Assembly: GCA_943327965.2 (NCBI GenBank) | Contig: CALPYQ020000123.1 | Coordinates: 1-5,835, forward strand | DNA: 5,835 bases | Origin: Singulisphaera sp. GP187 | Lineage (GTDB): Bacteria; Pseudomonadota; Gammaproteobacteria; Burkholderiales; Burkholderiaceae_C | Direction: 5' to 3' | Shown here: positions 1-5,835 of the stretch, one piece after another | Numbering within the stretch: position 1 is the first letter of the stretch | How the letters are laid out: every line of letters begins with the position of its first letter | Made by a program: the position numbers and the translations under genes | The notes under the pieces: model-generated | What the model was told of the DNA's origin: nothing | Seen by the model: only the letters and a program-made list of their open reading frames with translations | The model's database searches: none

Positions 1-140
1 CGATAAACACTGGCGTTGGCCTTGGCCTGACTTGCGGAGGTGGGCACAGCACGTTGGCGCAACAAGACCCACAAAATAACACCAGCAACGCACGCCACCA
101 AGAACAGCGCCAGCACGATGAACAAAACATTGGGGCTCAT
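1..140 (-). CDS. ccmI: Cytochrome c-type biogenesis protein CcmI, N-terminal fragment
   Basis: CcmI (CycH) is the apocytochrome c chaperone of the heme ligation complex. Only 46 codons plus two bases lie in the window; the gene runs off the left edge. My translation begins MSPNVLFIVLALFLVACVAG. A hydrophobic membrane segment at about 5-27 is followed by a positively charged RQR (28-30). The frame ends in KANASVY followed by a probable Arg, which resembles the N-A-x-V-Y-R start of the conserved segment found after the first helix in CcmI proteins. The ATG at 140-138 overlaps the ccmH stop as ATGA, with GGAG seven bases upstream (148-151). Identity rests on this short match plus its place directly after a short CcmH. 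The second membrane helix and TPR domain expected of full CcmI are outside the window. Confidence 0.85.
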   Translation of the reverse strand, partial: MSPNVLFIVLALFLVACVAGVILWVLLRQRAVPTSASQAKANASVY

Positions 141-628
141 GGCGCTTCTCCAGACTTCAACAAGTTTTGAACCTTGCGACGATCTTCATCACTCAATGAC
201 ACTTGCGCAGTTTGCGCCGACTGTCTTTGTCGCAAATAAACGGTCATGCCAAAAACGCCCAAGACCAACAATAAAAATGGTCCAAACCACAAGACCCAAG
301 TCAGTGGCTTCACCTCAGGTTTGTAAAGAACAAAATCGCCGTAGCGCGCCACCAAGTACTCTTTGATTTGCGTATCGCTCTTGTCTTGTCGAATGAGTTT
401 GCGAACTTCCTCGCGCAAATCATTGGCCAACTCGGCCCGCGACGAAGCCAAGGATTCGTTTTGGCAAACCAAGCAGCGCAATTCTTCAGAAATGTGAACC
501 AATCTTTTTTCGACCAATGGATCTTCTGCCAAGAGCGCAGCTTCTTTGGCTTGAACCGAGCCGAAAAATGTCAGCAAGACCAAGGTCAGCGCGGTCGTCC
601 ACTTCAAGCATTGCATTGTGAGTTTCAT
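137..628 (-). CDS. ccmH: Cytochrome c maturation protein CcmH (short, CXXC form)
   Basis: Membrane-anchored thiol oxidoreductase working with CcmG and CcmF to hold apocytochrome cysteines reduced for heme ligation. It is 163 residues and corresponds to the N-terminal half of the fused E. coli CcmH (about 350). A signal peptide covers 1-27, with likely cleavage after VQA. The motif ELRCLVCQNESLA has redox cysteines C52 and C55 and lies in the three-helix domain (about 35-95, with LREEVRKLI and YLVARYGDFVLY). A membrane helix spans about 109-131 and a charged cytoplasmic tail ends the protein. The start is ATG at 628 with the purine stretch AGAAAG upstream; ATG at 616 (Met5) would also leave a signal peptide and cannot be excluded. 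The TGA stop overlaps the ccmI start as ATGA. Confidence 0.96.
   Translation of the reverse strand: MKLTMQCLKWTTALTLVLLTFFGSVQAKEAALLAEDPLVEKRLVHISEELRCLVCQNESLASSRAELANDLREEVRKLIRQDKSDTQIKEYLVARYGDFVLYKPEVKPLTWVLWFGPFLLLVLGVFGMTVYLRQRQSAQTAQVSLSDEDRRKVQNLLKSGEAP
148..151 (-). promoter_or_regulatory. Ribosome binding site of ccmI
   Basis: Minus-strand GGAG (in the context TGGAGAAG) inside the end of ccmH, seven bases before the ccmI ATG at 140. It supports the partial ccmI as a real coding region even though only its first 46 codons are present. Confidence 0.7.
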
Positions 629-646
629 GAATTCTTTCTGAGGACC

Positions 647-1234
647 TTAAGACGCGTTGAGTTTTTGCACCAAGGGCAAAATAGTGGACTGCAAAAGTTC
701 GGGCGTCACCACCCCCACACGCTTGTATCGAATGATGCCCTCTTTGTCGATGACATAAGTTTCGGGCACGCCATAAACACCATAGTCAATGCCCACACGA
801 CCGTCCAAGTCCAAGACAGACAAGGTGTAGGGGTTGCCATGTCGCTTGAGCCATGACTCACTGCGCTCTCGGGCCAACTTTAGTTTTTCTTCGGGCGTGA
901 ACTTTCTATTTGAAGGTTCATCCTGAGCTTGAACTTCTTTGTAGCTGAGGCCCACAATGGGCAGTTGATTGGCTCTGGAAAAAGCCACCAACACCGGATG
1001 TTCTTCACGGCACGCCACACACCAAGTGGCCCAAACATTCAGCATCCAAACTTTGCCCTTCATGTCTTGCGGACCAAATGGCGGCGCGTTGACATCCAAA
1101 GTGACCAAAGAAAACGCTGGTGCTGGCTTGCCAACCAAGGGGGATGGAATTTCTTGGGGATTGCGGTTTAAGCCAACGGCTAAAAATACAAGCAAGCCAA
1201 CGAAGAACGCCAAAGGAATTAAAAACTTTTTCAC
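647..1234 (-). CDS. ccmG: Thiol:disulfide oxidoreductase CcmG (DsbE), GTG start
   Basis: Membrane-tethered periplasmic thioredoxin-like protein that reduces apocytochrome c (or CcmH) disulfides before heme ligation. It is 195 residues against about 185 in E. coli. A signal anchor is at 3-22, the entry segment LVGKPAPAFSL at 33-43, and the active site is WCVAC (W71, C72, C75). GVYGVPETYVID (152-163) carries the cis-proline P157 and is nearly identical to the E. coli motif region. The extra length lies in a charged stretch at about 101-125 (VQAQDEP to LKLARERS), before the conserved WLKRHGNPY. No ATG exists in frame before the anchor. The GTG at 1234-1232 has AGGAA six bases upstream and gives a proper anchor, so it is taken as the start. 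Stop TAA is 18 bases before ccmH. Other TlpA-like thioredoxins are less likely given GVYGVPET and context. Confidence 0.96.
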   Translation of the reverse strand: MKKFLIPLAFFVGLLVFLAVGLNRNPQEIPSPLVGKPAPAFSLVTLDVNAPPFGPQDMKGKVWMLNVWATWCVACREEHPVLVAFSRANQLPIVGLSYKEVQAQDEPSNRKFTPEEKLKLARERSESWLKRHGNPYTLSVLDLDGRVGIDYGVYGVPETYVIDKEGIIRYKRVGVVTPELLQSTILPLVQKLNAS

Positions 1235-1240
1235 GTTGAA

Positions 1241-1245
1241 TTCCT
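1241..1245 (-). promoter_or_regulatory. Ribosome binding site of ccmG
   Basis: On the minus strand this reads AGGAA, six bases before the GTG at 1234. It is what makes the GTG acceptable as the start: no in-frame ATG precedes the signal anchor, and the next in-frame ATG codes for Met58, well past the anchor. Confidence 0.75.
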
Positions 1246-1252
1246 GAAACGC

Positions 1253-3178
1253 TTAGGCCAAACTCTCAGCAGATTTGCGATATCGCCGATCGCTGACTGC
1301 CAACAGGCCACCCAAGACCATCAGAATAGCGCCATACCAAAGCCAAGACACAAAGGGCTTGTAGAACACCCGAACACTCCATTGCGGTTTTTCGCCTTGA
1401 ATGGGTTCACCCAATGACACATACAGATCGCGGAAAAGTCCTGAGTCGATGGACGCCTCTGTCATGGGCATGGCCGATGAAAAATACTTGCGTTTTTCTG
1501 GATACAAAACTTCCAAGGGCTTGCCATCTTTGGTGACATTGACCTCGCCTCGAATGGCTTTGTAATTTGGGCCCATCACTTCGGACACACCCACCAATTC
1601 AAAGCTGTAATTCTCAATGCTGACTGTGTCGCTAATGCCCATTCGGACATCACGCTCCACCTCATAACCCTTGACCATGGTGATACCGATCACCACCACT
1701 GCAATGCCCAAGTGGGCCAAGTGCATGCCCCAGAAAGAGGGTGGAATTCGGCCTGGTTTTTTAACCCTGGCCACAATTTGCATGATCAAGCCCACCACCA
1801 CCCAAGTGGCCAATGAGATGCCCATGCCGGTTAGCCAAGTGCCGCGCTCTGTGAAGGCCCAAATAGCCCCACCCGCAACCAATGCGGCTGCGGCAGGGAC
1901 TCGCATTTCGGTGCCCAATTCTTTCCAACGCGCTTCACGCCAATGCGCAATGCCACCCGGCACCATGAGGAACACCACAGGCACCATGAGCGGCACAAAC
2001 ACAGCATTGAAGTAAGGCGCACCCACTGAGAGCTTGCCCAAATTCAAGGCATCCACAATGAGCGGGTAAACCGTACCCAACAAAACAGCGCCCGTGGCTA
2101 CAACCAACAACACACTGTTGACCAACAGCATCGACTCGCGCGAGACCAAGCCAATCTTGCCGCCCAAGGTTGCTTTGGGTGCACGCCATGCAAACAAAGT
2201 GAGCGAGATGCCCACCACCAGCGCCAAGAAAATCAAAATGAACACGCCGCGTTTAGGGTCGGATGCAAAGGCATGAACCGAAGTCAGCACGCCAGAGCGA
2301 ACCAAGAATGTGCCCAGCAATGACAATGAAAAAGCACCAATGGCCAACAACACAGACCAAGCTTTAAAGCCACCTCGCTTGTCGGTCACCATCAGGGCAT
2401 GAATCAAAGCGGTGCCAAACAACCAAGGCATGAGCGATGCGTTTTCTACAGGATCCCAAAACCACCAACCGCCCCAACCCAATTCATAGTAGGCCCACCA
2501 AGATCCGAGGGCAATGCCTGCCGTCATAAAGACCCAAGCCACAACAGTCCAAGGACGAGACCAGCGGGCCCACGCAGCATCTAAGCGGCCGGAAAGCAAT
2601 GCTGCAACGGAGAATGCAAATGCAACAGAAAAACCCACATAGCCCATGTACAACATGGGCGGGTGAATGACCAACCCGGGGTCTTGTAACAAAGGATTCA
2701 AATCACGGCCATCGGGCGGCGCTGGCAACAAGCGCTCGAAGGGGCTGGATGTGATCAAGATGAACATCAAGAAGCCCGTTGAGACCAAGCCCAAAATACC
2801 AATGACACGTGCCACCATGGCCAGGGGCAGTGAACGCGAGAACAAGGCCACAGCCACTGTCCAACCCGACAACATCAACACCCAGAGCAGCAAAGAGCCT
2901 TCGTGGCCACCCCACACTGAAGCAAACTTGTATTGCGATGGCAGCAAGGAGTTGGAGTGTTGCGCAATGTATTTGATCGAAAAATCGTCGGACAGTGCCG
3001 CGTTGGCCATCACCCCAAACGAAAAGGCGATGAGCAAAAATTGAACAATGGCAGTGGGCCTGGCCAGGGCTTGCCAACGCTGATGATCATTCACAGTGCC
3101 AGCAAGCGGTAATACGCCTTGAATGATTGCCACACACGCGGCAAGGATCAAAGCAAAATGGCCAAGTTCAACAATCAT
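1253..3178 (-). CDS. ccmF: Heme lyase subunit CcmF
   Basis: Large polytopic membrane protein that, with CcmH (and CcmI), transfers heme from CcmE to the CXXCH cysteines of apocytochrome c. The product is 641 residues (E. coli 647), with many membrane helices. The WWD motif W-GGWWFWDPVEN spans 235-246. Histidines match the known heme ligands by position and context: H172 in IHPPMLYMGY and H302 in TSVHAFASDPKRG, H260 in ALIHALMV and H489 in LAHLGIAV. They correspond to E. coli H173, H303, H261 and H491. A soluble periplasmic domain lies at about 505-608 before a last helix (about 611-627) and a basic tail. The ATG at 3178 has AAGAG six bases upstream. A 54-base gap separates it from ccmE, the longest in the window. 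The stop is TAA, 18 bases before ccmG. NrfE-type paralogues are possible in principle, but the complete ccm context settles it. Confidence 0.98.
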   Translation of the reverse strand: MIVELGHFALILAACVAIIQGVLPLAGTVNDHQRWQALARPTAIVQFLLIAFSFGVMANAALSDDFSIKYIAQHSNSLLPSQYKFASVWGGHEGSLLLWVLMLSGWTVAVALFSRSLPLAMVARVIGILGLVSTGFLMFILITSSPFERLLPAPPDGRDLNPLLQDPGLVIHPPMLYMGYVGFSVAFAFSVAALLSGRLDAAWARWSRPWTVVAWVFMTAGIALGSWWAYYELGWGGWWFWDPVENASLMPWLFGTALIHALMVTDKRGGFKAWSVLLAIGAFSLSLLGTFLVRSGVLTSVHAFASDPKRGVFILIFLALVVGISLTLFAWRAPKATLGGKIGLVSRESMLLVNSVLLVVATGAVLLGTVYPLIVDALNLGKLSVGAPYFNAVFVPLMVPVVFLMVPGGIAHWREARWKELGTEMRVPAAAALVAGGAIWAFTERGTWLTGMGISLATWVVVGLIMQIVARVKKPGRIPPSFWGMHLAHLGIAVVVIGITMVKGYEVERDVRMGISDTVSIENYSFELVGVSEVMGPNYKAIRGEVNVTKDGKPLEVLYPEKRKYFSSAMPMTEASIDSGLFRDLYVSLGEPIQGEKPQWSVRVFYKPFVSWLWYGAILMVLGGLLAVSDRRYRKSAESLA

Positions 3179-3232
3179 TCAATACTCTTTTCTGGGGTGT
3201 TGGGTGCAAGTCATATCGTTGCTGGTGCAATC
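3179..3232 (-). other. ccmE-ccmF intergenic spacer
   Basis: This 54-base stretch is the longest non-coding segment in the window. On the minus strand it contains TTGCACC twice (3224-3230 and 3203-3209), with starts 21 bases apart, and then the ccmF ribosome binding site. I see no hairpin followed by a T-run that would act as a terminator, and no convincing -35/-10 pair. It most likely serves as a linker within one transcript. Confidence 0.6.
3185..3189 (-). promoter_or_regulatory. Ribosome binding site of ccmF
   Basis: Minus-strand AAGAG, six bases before the ATG at 3178, in the ccmE-ccmF gap. Because the 54-base gap makes stop-to-start coupling less direct, ccmF probably depends on this site for initiation. 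Confidence 0.6.
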
Positions 3233-3685
3233 TCAATTGGCTGGCTTGACAGATTGAGCCGCTTTGGCGGCAGCCGCTTGGTCCAGTGCATGTTGGGCTT
3301 CTGGCGGCATGTAATTTTCGTCGTGTTTGGCAAGGACCTCTGAGGCCGCAAACAACTTGTTTTCAGACAATTTACCCTGCGCCACCACGCCCTTGCCTTC
3401 CATGAACAGGTCGGGCAACAAGCCCTTGTACTTCACAGGAACTTCGTGCGCAAAGTCAGTCACAACAAACTGAATGTTTTCACCATCTTTGATCAGGCTG
3501 CCTTCTTTCACCATACCGCCAACGCGAAACGCGCGTTCTTTGGGCGCTTCACCCTTATAAACTTGGGAGGGTGTAAAAAAGAAAACCAAATTGCTTTGAA
3601 AGGCATTCAAAACAAACATGCCCGCAATGGCCAATGCACTGACGCCAACGGCAATCAACAAAAATCTTTGGTGTCTAGGTTTCAT
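3233..3685 (-). CDS. ccmE: Periplasmic heme chaperone CcmE
   Basis: Membrane-anchored periplasmic chaperone that binds heme covalently, then passes it to the CcmF/CcmH ligation complex. The product is 150 residues (E. coli 159). An N-terminal signal anchor follows a basic start (MKPRHQR), with the membrane segment at about 8-28. A beta-barrel OB-fold domain follows at about 40-120, including GGMVKEGS (56-63), VTDFAH (75-80) and the [15 protein letters not shown] region (90-104). The heme-attachment motif HDENY is at 121-125, with H121 the expected covalent site and Y125 an axial ligand. The Ala/Lys-rich tail (131-150) is typical and probably disordered. The open frame runs upstream to 3772 within ccmD. 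The ATG at 3685-3683 is preferred because it forms ATGA with the ccmD stop, has AAGGA nine bases upstream and begins directly with the anchor. Confidence 0.97.
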   Translation of the reverse strand: MKPRHQRFLLIAVGVSALAIAGMFVLNAFQSNLVFFFTPSQVYKGEAPKERAFRVGGMVKEGSLIKDGENIQFVVTDFAHEVPVKYKGLLPDLFMEGKGVVAQGKLSENKLFAASEVLAKHDENYMPPEAQHALDQAAAAKAAQSVKPAN

Positions 3686-3876
3686 GTTTGCCAGTCCTTC
3701 CCTTGCGTTTCTGCTGCTTCCAATTCTTGTACAACTTGGGTGAGGGCTTGACCACGAGCGTGCTTGACCCACATCATTTCAACGACCATGCATAAAGCGG
3801 TCACCCCAAAGCTACCCCAAACATACAAGCCATAGCCGCCCATGGCCCAAAATTCTGCGGCACTGTTCCAAATCAT
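3682..3876 (-). CDS. ccmD: Heme exporter small subunit CcmD
   Basis: Small single-pass membrane protein that stabilises the CcmC-heme-CcmE adduct and is needed for CcmE release. The product is 64 residues (E. coli 69). Residues 10-20 contain the family-like aromatic stretch MGGYGLYVW, which leads into a hydrophobic membrane segment (about 14-35). A charged cytoplasmic tail (36-64, with KHARG and ELEAAE) may form a short helix. The frame is open upstream to 3927, but the ATG at 3876-3874 overlaps the ccmC stop as ATGA and has a strong AGGAG seven bases upstream, so that start is chosen. The TGA stop overlaps the ccmE start in the same way. CcmD sequences are weakly conserved; position between ccmC and ccmE carries much of the identification. 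Confidence 0.92.
   Translation of the reverse strand: MIWNSAAEFWAMGGYGLYVWGSFGVTALCMVVEMMWVKHARGQALTQVVQELEAAETQGKDWQT
3695..3699 (-). promoter_or_regulatory. Ribosome binding site of ccmE
   Basis: Minus-strand AAGGA inside the end of ccmD, nine bases before the ATG at 3685. Together with the ATGA overlap it decides the ccmE start over the open frame that extends upstream to 3772. Confidence 0.7.
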
Positions 3877-4634
3877 GTTGAAGCTCCTGTTCGCAGTGCT
3901 TGAACTTCCGGCAAATTGGCCACCCATTGTGCATGACGCTCACGGAACAAAATAATGCTGCGCACTCTGTAAAGCGCCATGGCAACGGCATACATCCAGC
4001 ATGCAACACCCATGATCAGCATGGCTTCCAACATAATTTGCGCCATGCTAGAGCCTTTGGTCAATGAAACCGATGCGCCCTGGTGCAAAGTATTCCACCA
4101 CTTCACAGAAAAATAAATGATGGGCACATTGAGCGCTCCCACAATGGCCAAGATACCACCGGCTTTGTCTGCACGCCTAGGATCGTCAATGGCACTGGTT
4201 AAAGCGATGTAACCCAGGTACAAGAAAAACAAAATGAGTTCTGAAGTGAGGCGCGCATCCCAGACCCACCAAGCACCCCACATGGGCTTGCCCCATAAAG
4301 CCCCGGTCCACAAAGAAAGAAAAGCAAAAATGGCACCGGTGGGTGCCAAGGCCCGGCACATCATGCCGGACAAACGGGTGTTGAAAGTAAAGCCCAAAAT
4401 GGCCCAAAACGCCATGGCCAAATAAATGACCATCGACATCCATGACACAGGCACATGGACAAAAATGATGCGGTAGCCTTGCCCTTGCTGAAAATCTGAT
4501 GGCGCCACAAACATACCGAGCCACAAACCCCAAACTGTCAGGCCTGTGCCAAGCAAAGCAAACAAAGGCCACAGCTTTCCAGCCAAGGGGTAAAAGTTTT
4601 GTGGGGACGCGAAGTGAAATAGTTTCTGGATCAT
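3873..4634 (-). CDS. ccmC: Heme-handling membrane protein CcmC
   Basis: CcmC binds heme at the periplasmic side of the inner membrane and mediates its covalent attachment to CcmE. The product is 253 residues (E. coli 245), with about six membrane segments near 20-40, 61-81, 96-113, 130-148, 160-178 and 200-225. The tryptophan-rich WWD heme-binding motif is at 114-130 (W114, W119, W122, W123, W125, D126). The two axial heme ligand histidines are H60 in FVHVPVSWM and H184 in NTLHQG, the same numbers as in E. coli. An in-frame ATG at 4748 would add 38 residues encoded inside ccmB with no family resemblance. I therefore place the start at 4634, after a 10-base gap and a weak AAGAA Shine-Dalgarno (4642-4646). 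The weak site suggests that initiation depends partly on coupling to ccmB. The stop overlaps the ccmD start as ATGA. Confidence 0.97.
   Translation of the reverse strand: MIQKLFHFASPQNFYPLAGKLWPLFALLGTGLTVWGLWLGMFVAPSDFQQGQGYRIIFVHVPVSWMSMVIYLAMAFWAILGFTFNTRLSGMMCRALAPTGAIFAFLSLWTGALWGKPMWGAWWVWDARLTSELILFFLYLGYIALTSAIDDPRRADKAGGILAIVGALNVPIIYFSVKWWNTLHQGASVSLTKGSSMAQIMLEAMLIMGVACWMYAVAMALYRVRSIILFRERHAQWVANLPEVQALRTGAST
3884..3888 (-). promoter_or_regulatory. Ribosome binding site of ccmD
   Basis: Minus-strand AGGAG, seven bases before the ATG at 3876, lying inside the end of ccmC. It is the strongest Shine-Dalgarno in the window and fixes the ccmD start against the longer open frame that reaches 3927. 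Confidence 0.8.
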
Positions 4635-4644
4635 GGAATGATTC

Positions 4645-5313
4645 TTAGGATTCAAGTGCAACGCGAAGTGATACCGCACTGGCCCATGGACTGAACACTG
4701 CGGCAACCAATGCCATGGCGGCCAGAATAGACAAATGTGCTGAAGCACCTAAACCACTGATTTCGGCTTGCACTGCGCCAGCGCCAAATACCAAAGCAGG
4801 CACATAAAGCGGCAAGATCAGCAACGACAGCAATACATCACCACCTCGGACGCCCAAGGTCAGTGCAGCCCCAATTGAACCAATCAAAGACAAAACAGGT
4901 GTCCCAAGTAACAGACTTAAGGTTAAAACCCACAGCGCGTTGGCAGACAGATCAAATTGCAAGCCCAAAATAGGCGCCAACAACACCAAGGGCAAACCAG
5001 AGAGTAACCAATGCGCCAAAATTTTGGCAGCCACAAGAATTGAAAGGCTATTTGGGGATAGGGACATTTGCTCCAAAGTGCCATCGGCAAAGTCGGCCGC
5101 AAACATGCGCCCCAAAGACAACATGCTGGCCAACAAAGCGCCCACCCACAAAATACCAGGCGCCACCAAACGCAGGGTGTTCATTTCGGGGCCAATGCCC
5201 AAGGGAAACAAGGCGGCCACCACCACAAAGAAAAACACAGCCGTAATCACCTCATTCTTGCGCCGCATGGCCAAAGTAAGGTCGCGTTTGACAATGGCAA
5301 AAAAAGCGCTCAT
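4645..5313 (-). CDS. ccmB: Heme exporter subunit CcmB, ABC-type membrane protein
   Basis: Integral membrane partner of CcmA in the complex that frees holo-CcmE from CcmC. The product is 222 residues (E. coli CcmB is 220) with six apparent membrane segments near 24-39, 49-66, 100-118, 126-150, 160-181 and 192-212. Family-typical features include the N-terminal cytoplasmic stretch VKRDLTLAMRR (8-18), the cytoplasmic loop FADFADGTLEQ-like segment at 71-82 that probably contacts CcmA, and LPLYVPALVFG (167-177). The frame stays open upstream to 5472, but that extension lies in ccmA and gives a non-homologous leader. I chose the ATG at 5313-5311 because it overlaps the ccmA stop as ATGA, has an AGG at 5322-5324 upstream and yields the family length. 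The stop is TAA, 10 bases before ccmC. No anomalies seen. Confidence 0.96.
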   Translation of the reverse strand: MSAFFAIVKRDLTLAMRRKNEVITAVFFFVVVAALFPLGIGPEMNTLRLVAPGILWVGALLASMLSLGRMFAADFADGTLEQMSLSPNSLSILVAAKILAHWLLSGLPLVLLAPILGLQFDLSANALWVLTLSLLLGTPVLSLIGSIGAALTLGVRGGDVLLSLLILPLYVPALVFGAGAVQAEISGLGASAHLSILAAMALVAAVFSPWASAVSLRVALES

Positions 5314-5835
5314 GCCGTCAACCTGTACGATTGGCCTTGGCCCGCCAACGAAACCGCTTGGTGGCTGGTCAAGAGCACCATGCCCTGCCGCTTTAAATGC
5401 GCATTGAGCACTTCGGTCAAAACGTTTTGAGCTGCGAGGTCCAAAGCCACGAAGGGCTCGTCCAGAATCCACAACTTGGCTGAACTTAACAATAAACGGC
5501 CCAAGGCCGTTCTGCGCTTCTGACCCTGAGACAAAACACGAACCGGCAAGTGCTCACGGCCCTTTAGGCCAAGCTGGGACAGCGCAGCCTTGGCATCGGC
5601 CAAAGGCAATGGGCGACCTGCCATGGCCGCATCAAATTGCAGGTTTTCGAGGGGGGTCAGGTCTTCTTTTAGCGCCAATTGGTGTCCTAAATACGCTAAA
5701 TTGGCTCTAAATTCGTCGATATTGCTTGAAACCGCCTGACCTTGCCATTGGATTTCGCCGTCTTCTAAAGCGCTTAAACCACAGGCTATCCTTAGCAAAC
5801 TGGTTTTGCCAACGCCGTTATCCCCTTCCAAATGC
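5310..5835 (-). CDS. ccmA: Cytochrome c biogenesis ATP-binding protein CcmA, 5' end missing
   Basis: ATPase of the CcmABCD heme-handling complex on the cytoplasmic face of the inner membrane. ATP hydrolysis with CcmB releases heme-loaded CcmE from CcmC. About 174 residues are visible. Numbered from the Leu codon at 5831-5829, they show Walker A (GDNGVGKTS, 3-11), a Q-loop Gln near 51, the ABC signature LSQGQ (100-104), Walker B (LWILDEP, 120-126), D-loop ALD (129-131) and the H-loop His157 in TSHQAV. That is a complete set of catalytic elements. The reading frame stays open to the right edge and Walker A lies almost at that edge, so the true start is outside the window. E. coli CcmA is about 207 residues, implying some 30-35 missing. 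The TTG at 5831 is an internal Leu codon, not a start. The TGA stop overlaps the ccmB start as ATGA (5310-5313). WILDEPF and its place before ccmB separate it from generic ABC ATPases. Confidence 0.96.
   Translation of the reverse strand, partial: HLEGDNGVGKTSLLRIACGLSALEDGEIQWQGQAVSSNIDEFRANLAYLGHQLALKEDLTPLENLQFDAAMAGRPLPLADAKAALSQLGLKGREHLPVRVLSQGQKRRTALGRLLLSSAKLWILDEPFVALDLAAQNVLTEVLNAHLKRQGMVLLTSHQAVSLAGQGQSYRLTA

Noticed and set aside
368..856. Open plus-strand frame of 162 codons opposite ccmH and ccmG
   Set aside because: It lies wholly antisense to two well-identified genes, shows no recognisable domain and is explained by the codon bias of the minus-strand genes.
2703..3077. Second minus-strand open frame inside ccmF (124 codons)
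   Set aside because: It is an out-of-frame shadow of the conserved CcmF membrane region, without a credible product.
3176..3209. Possible promoter for ccmF: TTGCAC followed at 18 bases by TATTGA
   Set aside because: The -10 would touch the ccmF ATG, placing transcription start inside the gene, and the match to a sigma-70 -10 box is poor.
4635..4748. Upstream in-frame extension of ccmC by 38 codons
   Set aside because: The extension lies inside ccmB and lacks family similarity. The start at 4634 gives histidine numbering identical to E. coli CcmC.
4940..5407. Open plus-strand frame of 155 codons opposite ccmB and the end of ccmA
   Set aside because: It is antisense to conserved coding sequence, its translation is low-complexity and rich in Lys/Pro/Thr, and nothing resembles a known protein.
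5314..5472. Upstream in-frame extension of ccmB by 53 codons
   Set aside because: It overlaps the Walker B and H-loop coding region of ccmA, and the resulting leader is not like CcmB. The ATGA start at 5313 gives the family length.
1..5835. Search for mobile elements, CRISPR arrays, tRNA/rRNA genes, riboswitches, terminators or an undescribed system
   Set aside because: Coding density is almost complete and all genes are standard ccm members. I saw no inverted terminal repeats, spaced repeats, cloverleaf-like segments or hairpin plus T-run.

Overview
The window holds one continuous minus-strand operon for System I cytochrome c maturation (Ccm). In transcription order, from the right edge to the left, it is ccmA (5' end cut by the window), ccmB, ccmC, ccmD, ccmE, ccmF, ccmG (dsbE), ccmH and ccmI (only the first 46 codons present). 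No gene is encoded on the plus strand. I see no RNA gene, mobile element, CRISPR array, terminator or convincing promoter. Almost every base is coding; the longest gap is 54 bases, between ccmE and ccmF.

How the genes work together: CcmA (ATPase) and CcmB (membrane subunit) form the ABC module with CcmC and CcmD. CcmC presents heme to the periplasmic chaperone CcmE, which binds it covalently through its HDENY histidine. ATP hydrolysis by CcmAB releases holo-CcmE. CcmG and CcmH keep the apocytochrome CXXCH cysteines reduced. CcmI captures the apocytochrome, and CcmF with CcmH attaches the heme. All signature residues expected of these proteins are present, so the system looks intact and functional within the window.

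Translation looks tightly coupled. Four junctions (A/B, C/D, D/E, H/I) are ATGA overlaps, B/C is separated by 10 bases, and F/G and G/H by 18 bases each. ccmG starts with GTG behind a good ribosome binding site.

Organism: gene order ccmABCDEFGHI, a separate CcmI (not fused to CcmH as in E. coli), the CcmH motif RCLVCQN, an extended CcmG and a base composition a little above half G+C suggest a betaproteobacterium of the Burkholderiales, possibly Comamonadaceae. This is inferred from remembered family features, not from a database search; genus is not determinable here.

This is a conserved housekeeping region. I looked for an undescribed system and did not find one; the findings are small points about gene variants and junctions.
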